Shown piece by piece: positions 7,890 through 14,100 of a stretch of DNA of 64,000 nucleotides. Source of the stretch: Synechococcus sp. WH 8016 (GTDB lineage Bacteria > Cyanobacteriota > Cyanobacteriia > PCC-6307 > Cyanobiaceae). A program made the translations under genes and the position numbers. Under the pieces are notes generated by a model that saw nothing but the letters and a program-made list of their open reading frames with translations, was not told the origin of the DNA and did not search any database. Location: contig NZ_AGIK01000001.1 of the NCBI RefSeq assembly GCF_000230675.1, positions 744,001-808,000 of the forward strand. Reading direction: 5' to 3'. Within the stretch, counting starts at the first letter, position 1; every line of letters starts with the position of its first letter.

Positions 7890-9563
7890 ATGACTATGAC
7901 ACACAACAATCTTGTATCAGACCCATGGGTCGCTGCTTTATATACCGATGGTAAAAACCGATATGTCTCACTAGAAACACTATTTACTGACTGGAATCAG
8001 ATCGCTGATATCACAGGTGTAGATGGTATGTCCACTCTATGCATCATGCATTTCCTAAAGATAATCCTGATGCGTGTATCAGGTGGAGTCGCTAATGTCG
8101 CTGATGTAAGAGCTCTGCTTGACTCAAACGATCTACAGCAAAATGTCCTGCAATATCTAGCGGAGAATAAAGATCTCTTCAACGTAAGAGACGAAACAAA
8201 ACCATTCTTACAGATAGCTGAGATTGGGACTCTAAAAGCTTCCAATGGTTCGATGTTATGTCAGCCAGAAAATTTAAATGCCTTGCTAATTACAGGCAAG
8301 ACTGAGAAGGATCTGTTGTTTGGCTATCAGTATTTGATTGATGATGTTCCCCCATTTGAATTTATTGACATCGCTCAATTCCTATTGCGTGAAGCATTTG
8401 CTGGTAAATATGGCAGGTGCTCTTCCTTGTCTTCATCAAAGGTAGATGAGATGAGGAAGCTAGGTCAATCAAAGTTTGAAGCAAATGCTTCTAAATCATT
8501 GTTACCTAATCGCACACATGTGGTCGCAAAACTGCCAACACTACGAGAAACAATAATCGTCAACTTACCCAAGTGCCTCGTTGATGAGACTGAAGTGGCT
8601 CCATGGGAGAAGTCAAGACGACCGTTCCCTGTTACTGTAACGCCAGATAATGAGTTTCAGTTATTATCTACGCTTTCTAAATCAACATTGATTTTATGGA
8701 ATGGTGATGCACCTTATAAAGTATTCTCTGGTCCATCTGAGAAAATACAACGTGAGTGGATTGATGACACACTGCCTTTGCGTAATGATCTACTGCAATC
8801 GTGCCCACGAATTACAGCAGCAAATGTTTTGAAGTTCTTATCACCATCAAACAAATCATCTGATTGGTCTGATATGAGAACAATCTTTGAGACATTGGGG
8901 CATTCATCAATTCAGCCTGCACCAATCACAGAACACTGGCAAGACCTGCGTGATGCAGGACTCATGCCCGAATCCATCGGATATGAAGTGCTCGGCGTTG
9001 TGATGGCAGGTCTTAATAATCCTGCGATTGCATCTGTAACTCAAGCATCAATGACTGTTCCATCTAATGTATTTGAGCAGGGACTGGTAAGTAAGAACTT
9101 ACTTGGATTGCTTGCATTCATTTCTCGCATTAATCGTGAAGCGTTCTTGCCAGGCTACGACGATAGTAATGAAAAAGGAGATAAGAAAAAGCGTCTGTTG
9201 AACAAACGACCCCTTAATCTTCTTAATCAATTCGCACGATGGGCAAAGCCTGGACTTGGATCTGGCGATGCACTCAAGACACGCTATCCACTATCTGAGC
9301 AATACCTCGGCTTATCTCAACCGTTATTTGAGGAAGCAGTCCAGTGGATTATTGACAATCCAAATGCTGGATTGGTTGCTGTCTCTGATAAATTCAAGAG
9401 TTTAAAGAAACGGACTTTAGATATTGCTTTGGGTCTGTGGAACCAAACTCTTGGCACATTGCCTCTGACAACCATTGGCTATGTCCAAGCAGTGGGTCAC
9501 GCAAACGCAAAATTTCAATTCATCAAACGTAAATTAGAGGAAGAAATCAATGGCACTCGCTGA
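7890..9563 (+). CDS. cas8e: Cas8e (Cse1/CasA), large subunit of Type I-E Cascade
   Basis: Cse1 recognises the PAM and recruits Cas3 to Cascade. The product is 557 residues from the ATG at 7890; an upstream in-frame GTG overlaps the repeat hairpin and is less likely. The N-terminus (NLVSDPWVAAL) and length fit the Cse1 family, which is typically about 500 residues. Segments such as PFLQIAE and the helical C-terminal third are family-like. It overlaps cse2 by 14 nt, the usual coupling of these subunits. Identification rests on fold-level resemblance plus strict neighbourhood with cse2, cas7e and cas5e. The PAM-reading loops cannot be verified by eye. Confidence 0.85.
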   Translation: MTMTHNNLVSDPWVAALYTDGKNRYVSLETLFTDWNQIADITGVDGMSTLCIMHFLKIILMRVSGGVANVADVRALLDSNDLQQNVLQYLAENKDLFNVRDETKPFLQIAEIGTLKASNGSMLCQPENLNALLITGKTEKDLLFGYQYLIDDVPPFEFIDIAQFLLREAFAGKYGRCSSLSSSKVDEMRKLGQSKFEANASKSLLPNRTHVVAKLPTLRETIIVNLPKCLVDETEVAPWEKSRRPFPVTVTPDNEFQLLSTLSKSTLILWNGDAPYKVFSGPSEKIQREWIDDTLPLRNDLLQSCPRITAANVLKFLSPSNKSSDWSDMRTIFETLGHSSIQPAPITEHWQDLRDAGLMPESIGYEVLGVVMAGLNNPAIASVTQASMTVPSNVFEQGLVSKNLLGLLAFISRINREAFLPGYDDSNEKGDKKKRLLNKRPLNLLNQFARWAKPGLGSGDALKTRYPLSEQYLGLSQPLFEEAVQWIIDNPNAGLVAVSDKFKSLKKRTLDIALGLWNQTLGTLPLTTIGYVQAVGHANAKFQFIKRKLEEEINGTR

Positions 9564-10062
9564 TCATATTATTCGCGTTGTAAAAAATAAACCTGGAATG
9601 CGTATGCAGCTGCTTACGCAATGCGGCATCCAACCATCACCAGAAGTTATAGCCGATGTACAGAAATCATTTGGCATCAAAGGACCTGATGCGTTCCCAG
9701 CAATCGTCACCGTGGCACGTCTAGTAGCACAACATACGCCTGCTACTGGTCAATTCGAAGGACATAATGCTGAATCTAAAGCACTAGGACGTGTATTACG
9801 TCAGTGGGCTGATGCAACTGGAACAAAAGATCAAGTTCTCAAGAGGATTACTCGATGTGTGTCAATGGATCTTAAGTATTCACGTCCACATATTGAGTCA
9901 ATGCTAAATCAATTACTCGGCAAAGGTTATCAACTAAACATCGGATCTCTGTTTGGTGATTTGATGCATTGGGATGACAAGCCTGCTATGCCACGTATTC
10001 GTCTTGTAACTTCTTTCTCTCGTCTAAATGATGATGCCGAGGCTACATCAGAAGACACTTAA
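9550..10062 (+). CDS. cse2: Cse2 (CasB), small subunit of Type I-E Cascade
   Basis: This is a 170-residue, mainly helical, basic protein at the position always occupied by cse2, between cas8e and cas7e. Cse2 dimers stabilise the crRNA-DNA hybrid and displaced strand. It is within the normal family size (about 160-200). The ATG at 9550 lies inside the end of cas8e and follows a GAGGAAG Shine-Dalgarno. Its stop is followed by the fourth leader element. Primary sequence alone would be weak, so the call depends on context. Confidence 0.8.
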   Translation: MALADHIIRVVKNKPGMRMQLLTQCGIQPSPEVIADVQKSFGIKGPDAFPAIVTVARLVAQHTPATGQFEGHNAESKALGRVLRQWADATGTKDQVLKRITRCVSMDLKYSRPHIESMLNQLLGKGYQLNIGSLFGDLMHWDDKPAMPRIRLVTSFSRLNDDAEATSEDT

Positions 10063-10065
10063 GGG

Positions 10066-10121
10066 TGTAACGCTTTTGCAAATAAAAGACATGCTTTAGT
10101 GGAGAGTTAAATATCTCCTAT
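10066..10121 (+). repeat. 56-nt leader element, copy 4 of 4
   Basis: This copy starts 3 nt after the cse2 stop and abuts the first repeat of array D. The second stem changed to GGAGA/TCTCC, again with pairing preserved. The first stem CTTTT/AAAAG is unchanged, with one loop difference. Confidence 0.75.
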
Positions 10122-10192
10122 ATCCACTTCGGTGGATGTGATCCCTCACTTATCGCATCCGATCGGTCAAACCCTTGCTCACTTCGGTGGGC
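10122..10192 (+). CRISPR. CRISPR mini-array D (2 repeats, one 32-nt spacer) upstream of cas7e
   Basis: Repeat 1 (10122-10144) has ATCCAC/GTGGAT and the full handle. Repeat 2 (10177-10192) has GCTCAC/GTGGGC with a changed handle. The single spacer, 10145-10176, is 32 nt, the canonical Type I-E length and unlike the 20-28 nt typical elsewhere here. Its bases 2-5, 7-20 and 22 match cas7e at 10341-10361 (mismatches at 1, 6 and 21), so the crRNA would address the start of the next gene. Confidence 0.83.
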
Positions 10193-10195
10193 GTG

Positions 10196-10215
10196 CCTGA
10201 GATTTCAATCTCGGG
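10196..10215 (+). promoter_or_regulatory. 8-bp hairpin between array D and cas7e
   Basis: CCTGAGAT and ATCTCGGG pair over 8 bp around TTCA, immediately after the last array D repeat. It may be a highly diverged extra repeat hairpin, since its size and loop match, but the handle is missing. Confidence 0.45.
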
Positions 10216-10249
10216 CGTCGTAATTATAAACTTTCAATCCTTATTTCAA

Positions 10250-11692
10250 ATGTCTAATCAAAACAATACCGCTTTAGGAACAATCATGGATACCTCTCAC
10301 GTTACACCACCTGCTATTTCAGAAGATGTAGTACAGGAAATCACCTATCGCATCCGATCCGGTGCCAATCTTCGTGGTCGTCAAGGTGCTTATATCATCA
10401 ACTCAACGCTGAGGACTATTACTCATAACTACGGTTCACGCTCTGAATCAGGTCAAGCAAATATCACCTATATCGGTGGCACACCACGGGCAATGATCTC
10501 AAGCAATAGTCGGACACGAGCTCTTCGTCATCTTGCAGAAGAACTGACTGACATCGAGGAACTGACGGAAGAGCGTGATCGTTCTGTTTTCCGTCACTGC
10601 TTTGAAGCGATGACAGCTGCTGCACCTCAGTCCACAATTGATCTGAGGCTTGACCTTGCTTATATCGCTGCTTTTGTTGGCATCAGTCAGAAGCGACTGG
10701 ACACTGAACAAAAAGATGGACGATATGTATCTGCATTGATGCGAGACTACGTCAGTAATAAAGAGCAGATTGTTGGTATCTATCAAGCAGTTGCAGATGG
10801 AACTGCATTATCAGCTGATGACCAAGCTATTTACGAGAATCCTTGGCTGCTTTTCAAACGCAATGAGGATACAATCCAGCCAGTTTCTTACTATCAAAGA
10901 CAGTTCTTGGCTGAAATTGTCGCCGCTGGTGCTGTCAAAAAGACAGCGAAAGCAAAAGAACTGACGCCTCTAACAGAGATGAGTTTTAAAGAACTCAAAG
11001 ACTTTGTCGAACGCGAATATCGCAAAAAGTCCTTTGCTGGTCTAGGTGTCGCTTTATGTGGTGACACTAAATGCGATATGCCGGAGACATCAGTTACAGG
11101 TGCGCTGTCAGTCAATCATTCGTTCTCCACGGGTGAACTTCAACTGACAAATACGTTAGGTACTGCAAATGCAAAAACTCCAGATTGGGAAGATCATGCA
11201 GGTGCGGAACTAATGTTCAATCGTGAACAGACCTCCGGTGTGTTCTTTGAACCTAACCTCTGGGACATGGATCAGTTGCATCTAAATCTTCCTCATCTGA
11301 CAGAAGCGCAATTCTTGAAAGCAACTGCTGAATCGATGCGAGCACAAATCCTTGCAACGATTGATGGTGGTCAACGGTGCTCAAGCACTCGCTCTTTCCC
11401 TGATGTCTCGATTAACGTGGTGACGAGCTCCGTCCCAATTACTTTCGAAGGTGCATTCGTCCAACCTGTTCCATTTGGCACAGAAGAAGGAGATCAGGTT
11501 GCTTCTGCTAATCGATTGATCTCTCACATCGAAGATTTTCGTTCTATGTACGGACGAGAAGGATACATCCCTATCATTCTTGCGACACCAACCATCCGCA
11601 AGCAAGTGGAGATTCCAACAGATTGGGTAGTTTGTGAATCAATTGATGCATACCTGCAGACCACTCTTGAGATTGCTGGAGAGATCAAATGA
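10250..11692 (+). CDS. cas7e: Cas7e (Cse4/CasC), backbone subunit of Type I-E Cascade
   Basis: Cas7e forms the helical backbone that holds the crRNA. The family signature near the N-terminus appears as TPRAMISSNSRTRALRHL at residues 78-95 (compare the usual R-R-x-R-I-S-S-Q motif). The central segment LSVNHSFST corresponds to the conserved HAFSTH region. The predicted length from the ATG at 10250 is 480 residues, noticeably longer than the usual 350-380. About 75 residues precede the R-I-S motif, where about 30 are usual, and more inserts follow. The gene overlaps cas5e by ATGA. Codons around residues 31-37 form a near match to the upstream spacer. A TTG-initiated longer frame exists but would start in the repeat. 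Confidence 0.87.
   Translation: MSNQNNTALGTIMDTSHVTPPAISEDVVQEITYRIRSGANLRGRQGAYIINSTLRTITHNYGSRSESGQANITYIGGTPRAMISSNSRTRALRHLAEELTDIEELTEERDRSVFRHCFEAMTAAAPQSTIDLRLDLAYIAAFVGISQKRLDTEQKDGRYVSALMRDYVSNKEQIVGIYQAVADGTALSADDQAIYENPWLLFKRNEDTIQPVSYYQRQFLAEIVAAGAVKKTAKAKELTPLTEMSFKELKDFVEREYRKKSFAGLGVALCGDTKCDMPETSVTGALSVNHSFSTGELQLTNTLGTANAKTPDWEDHAGAELMFNREQTSGVFFEPNLWDMDQLHLNLPHLTEAQFLKATAESMRAQILATIDGGQRCSSTRSFPDVSINVVTSSVPITFEGAFVQPVPFGTEEGDQVASANRLISHIEDFRSMYGREGYIPIILATPTIRKQVEIPTDWVVCESIDAYLQTTLEIAGEIK
10340..10361 (+). other. protospacer-like match to the array D spacer inside cas7e
   Basis: The coding strand here agrees with spacer 10145-10176 at 19 of its first 22 positions; mismatches are at spacer positions 1, 6 and 21, and similarity ends after 22. 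In Type I-E every sixth crRNA base is flipped out and not read, so a position 6 mismatch is tolerated. The flanking PAM position reads GAA. The run 10346-10359 is a perfect 14-mer. This suggests partial, possibly non-cleaving, self-targeting. Confidence 0.6.
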
Positions 11693-12342
11693 CATATACA
11701 GGAATTGTCAATATCGCAGCAGTGAGAACGGGTGTTGGCGTAATTAACTCAAATTACAAATCACCTGGTGGTCAATCAACTCTCACGAAATCTGCAGTCA
11801 TCGGAATGATGGCTGCGGCTATGGGTCGCACAAGAGACCAATCGATTGATGATCTCAATGATTTGAAGATCGCAACTGTCGTCATCAATAGTGGCATTGC
11901 GCATAAGCAGTTCTCAACCATCTTTGGTGGGATGAAGATTGATGGGAAGATCCGTAAGGATCCTTGCATCCGGCGTAAAACGTTCTATCAATCACATGAA
12001 GCAGGACCTGCTGGCGATCATCTAATTCGTCATCTGGTTTTCTTTGAATCAGACAATAAAGAATTGATCGATGCTGTTCTGGCTGCGTTTACTGCACCGG
12101 TATTCCCTGTGTATATCGGACGCAAGACGTGTCTGCCTGTAGAACCAATGGCTGTTGGTTCAATTGAAGGTGATCTCAATGATGGCTTGGCTTTAGTCAA
12201 AACTCCTGCAATGGCTACGGTTGAAGTCGAAGCACGATCTGGCATTACACCAATGCGTCGTATTGCGGACGTGATCGATGGTCTAAAAACTAGACGGTCA
12301 CTATCTCGGATGGTGACAACGGTTGCTCTAAATTCTGCCTAA
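11689..12342 (+). CDS. cas5e: Cas5e (CasD), Type I-E Cascade subunit
   Basis: Cas5e caps the 5' handle of the crRNA. The characteristic segment TKSAVIGMMAAAMGR (about 33-47) and the YIGRKTCLPVEPM block in the second half (about 141-153) match the Cas5e family closely. At 217 residues the length is normal (about 220-240). It starts in an ATGA overlap with cas7e, so the two are translationally coupled. Its stop codon is followed, without a 56-nt leader, by mini-array E. Confidence 0.9.
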   Translation: MTYTGIVNIAAVRTGVGVINSNYKSPGGQSTLTKSAVIGMMAAAMGRTRDQSIDDLNDLKIATVVINSGIAHKQFSTIFGGMKIDGKIRKDPCIRRKTFYQSHEAGPAGDHLIRHLVFFESDNKELIDAVLAAFTAPVFPVYIGRKTCLPVEPMAVGSIEGDLNDGLALVKTPAMATVEVEARSGITPMRRIADVIDGLKTRRSLSRMVTTVALNSA

Positions 12343-12348
12343 GCAACT

Positions 12349-12838
12349 TGTCCCTACGGGGACGTGATCCTATCGCCGACATGGAGTTCAGCACCTGCTC
12401 ACTTCGGTGGGCGTGATCCACCCGATCCCTGCGAAGGCGTTGCTCACTCAGGTGGGCGTGATCCTGGTGGGATTGCTCCAAAACAGCTCACATCTCGTGG
12501 GCGTGATCCCATTGCGACCGCAAACGTCATTAGCTCACATCTCGTGGGCGTGATCCCTCAGGGGTTTTCAAAAACCAATTGCTCACTTCGGTGGGCGTGA
12601 TCCACAGGCGTATGACATCTCTTACATTGCTCACTTCGGTGGGCGTGATCCTTCGTATACAGCACGTGGTACCTGATCACTTCGGTGGTCGTGATTCCAT
12701 AGGCACTCTCAGGAACAAACTGCTCACTTAGGTGGGCGTGATCCTACTTGCAGCCTCAAGGTCCTCCGATCCACATTGCTCACTTTGGTGGGCGTGATTC
12801 TAGGTCGTATCGGTCATCTATTGCTCACTTCGGTGGGC
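12349..12838 (+). CRISPR. CRISPR array E (11 repeats, 10 spacers) between cas5e and tRNA-Arg
   Basis: Repeats start at 12349, 12397, 12442, 12486, 12533, 12581, 12629, 12675, 12722, 12778 and 12823. The first is diverged (GTCCC/GGGAC). The one at 12675 has GATCAC/GTGGTC, and the rest have GCTCAC/GTGGGC with loops TTCG, TCAG, ATCTC, TTAG or TTTG. The handle is GTGATCC, GTGATTCC or GTGATTC, and is lost in the last repeat. Spacers are 26, 22, 21, 23, 24, 25, 23, 23, 33 and 22 nt. Spacer 5 contains its own small hairpin (GGTTT/AAACC). This array has no 56-nt leader. Confidence 0.88.
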
Positions 12839-12844
12839 GCACAT

Positions 12845-12917
12845 GCCTTTGTAGCTCAGCGGAATAGAGCATTGCACTTCTAATGCATTGGTCGCTGGTT
12901 CGAATCCAGCCAAAGGC
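12845..12917 (+). tRNA. trnR-UCU: tRNA-Arg(UCU)
   Basis: The 73-nt sequence folds as a cloverleaf: acceptor stem GCCTTTG/CAAAGGC, D stem GCTC/GAGC, an anticodon stem with one terminal mismatch, loop CTTCTAA giving anticodon TCT, and T arm GCTGG/CCAGC with loop TTCGAAT. CCA is not encoded. It begins 6 nt after the last hairpin of array E and lies within the cas operon, ahead of cas6e. It reads the rare AGA codon (and AGG by wobble), used by the AT-richer island. RNase P and RNase Z processing here would also separate the array transcript from the cas6e message. Confidence 0.92.
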
Positions 12918-12919
12918 GT

Positions 12920-12949
12920 TGCCCATTCGGGCACTTGACCATCTTGGTC
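12920..12949 (+). promoter_or_regulatory. two small hairpins between the tRNA and cas6e
   Basis: TGCCC/GGGCA (12920-12933, loop ATTC) and GACCA/TGGTC (12937-12949, loop TCT) follow the tRNA directly. Their size resembles the repeat hairpin, so they may be decayed repeats or RNA structures in the cas6e leader. Confidence 0.45.
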
Positions 12950-12977
12950 GTTATTTATATCCATCGCAATTCATACA

Positions 12978-13583
12978 ATGTCTTTTCGTACAATCGCCAC
13001 AGTAGATACATCACGCATCGATGTCGCACGTGATATCGCAGATAGAGATAGATTACACAAGCGTTTGATGTCCTTGTACCCAGACAATCTGGGTTCTTCT
13101 CCACGTAAGAAAATCAATCTGTTATTCACAGTTGATGTACCATCATCAACAATTATTTTCCAAGCGGATATGCCGCCAGTGACCAGTCCTCTCAATGATG
13201 CACGCAATCAATACTTCACATCCGTTGATACGACTGAAGTTTTAACAGAAGTAACCCAAGGAGACACAGTTAAATTTCAACTGGTCTTGGCTGGGCTCAT
13301 TCGTCACTCAGGCACAGGCAAGCGAACAACTGTTCTTGACAATAAAGTAATGATTGCTAAAGCTAGAGGCAGTCTTGGCAAGAATGGTATCAATGTATCT
13401 ACTATTGAATGTATTGGGACTGATGAGGTTGTCAGTGAAAAACGTGGGATCCGTTACTACAACTACTTTCTCATTGGTGAAGCTACCGTAACTGATGCTG
13501 ATGCTGTAGCAACTGCTGTAAGGCAAGGTCTCGGGGCAGGTCGTCTTTGGGGCAGTGCAATGTTATTTGTATCTAGTGTCTGA
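12978..13583 (+). CDS. cas6e: Cas6e (Cse3/CasE), crRNA-processing endoribonuclease
   Basis: Cas6e cuts the precursor crRNA at the 3' base of each repeat hairpin. The product is 201 residues, normal for the family. The N-terminal helix DRDRLHKRLMSLYPD contains His27, in the position of the catalytic histidine. The C-terminal glycine-rich RNA-binding loop is GLGAGRLWGSAM, from about residue 184. It is set apart from cas5e by array E and a tRNA gene. Its substrate, GCTCAC/GTGGGC hairpins, also occurs before other operon genes, so it could cut operon mRNA as well. A TGTCNGACA palindrome overlaps its stop codon. Confidence 0.87.
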   Translation: MSFRTIATVDTSRIDVARDIADRDRLHKRLMSLYPDNLGSSPRKKINLLFTVDVPSSTIIFQADMPPVTSPLNDARNQYFTSVDTTEVLTEVTQGDTVKFQLVLAGLIRHSGTGKRTTVLDNKVMIAKARGSLGKNGINVSTIECIGTDEVVSEKRGIRYYNYFLIGEATVTDADAVATAVRQGLGAGRLWGSAMLFVSSV

Positions 13584-13597
13584 CAAGTTATTAGAAT
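13577..13597 (+). promoter_or_regulatory. TGTCTGACA palindrome and TAGAAT box
   Basis: TGTCTGACA at 13577-13585 overlaps the cas6e stop codon. TAGAAT follows at 13592-13597, 22 nt before the next ATG. This marks the likely end of the cas transcription unit and a new promoter. Confidence 0.58.
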
Positions 13598-13619
13598 AGA
13601 AGTAGTTTAAACCAAAGTC

Positions 13620-14048
13620 ATGGATAATCGTCAAAAGCTACTAGCTGGATTAGCTATAGGAACTGCTGCTGCTCCACATGTAGCTAGCGTTGGTTACGCA
13701 GCACACGACCTATTCAATGGTGAAGTGAAAAATAATGTTGGAGAAGCAGGACTTAATTACTTTGCAGCAGGCATACCTGCATTAGCTGCTGCTGGTGGTG
13801 GATTATTGGGATCAGCAATAGGACATGGAGCTTATCGTTTGAAAGGTAGACCACGAAATGAGCTAAGTGGTCATCGAGCAGCAGGAGCAATGATTGGTGG
13901 AGTTACAGCATCATATCCAGGCGCAGCTTACGCAATTGATTACATGGATGACTCAACCCCTGCTGATCCAGGAAGCATTACACAAAACATTCCTATGCAA
14001 GAAATGCAAGAGATCAGCGACCTACTTGGAGCAAATGGTGCTTATTAG
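13620..14048 (+). CDS. glycine-zipper protein of 142 residues with shared C-terminal tail
   Basis: The protein is rich in Gly and Ala and has two candidate membrane-inserting stretches (about 10-27 and 50-70). It starts MDNRQK and ends with a tail containing NIPMQEMQEISDLLGANGA. The gene at 14101 starts MDPRQK and ends with a nearly identical tail, so the two are paralogues or carry a common sorting signal. No family is recognised. Such proteins occur as minor virion proteins and as small membrane proteins; either is possible. A TGTCNGACA promoter lies just upstream. Confidence 0.7.
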   Translation: MDNRQKLLAGLAIGTAAAPHVASVGYAAHDLFNGEVKNNVGEAGLNYFAAGIPALAAAGGGLLGSAIGHGAYRLKGRPRNELSGHRAAGAMIGGVTASYPGAAYAIDYMDDSTPADPGSITQNIPMQEMQEISDLLGANGAY

Positions 14049-14053
14049 ATAAC

Positions 14054-14073
14054 TGTCGGACATTAGATAGAAT
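14054..14073 (+). promoter_or_regulatory. TGTCGGACA palindrome and TAGAAT box
   Basis: TGTCGGACA is at 14054-14062 and TAGAAT at 14068-14073, 27 nt before the ATG at 14101. The arrangement is almost the same as at 13577. Confidence 0.58.
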
Positions 14074-14100
14074 AGGCTTAATAGATACAAACATAGAGCA

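Noticed and set aside
12364-12600. Plus-strand open frame of 78 codons
   Set aside because: It is read across array E repeats; the peptide simply repeats the translated repeat unit.
4080-12822. Array E spacer 10 shares its first 8 bases with cas3 (near 4080)
   Set aside because: An 8-base seed is expected by chance in a 23-kb island, and similarity stops there.
2671-12838. Hairpins as REP-like or ordinary palindromic repeats
   Set aside because: The constant 3' handle, leader elements, regular alternation with unique sequence and placement in a cas operon fit CRISPR better.
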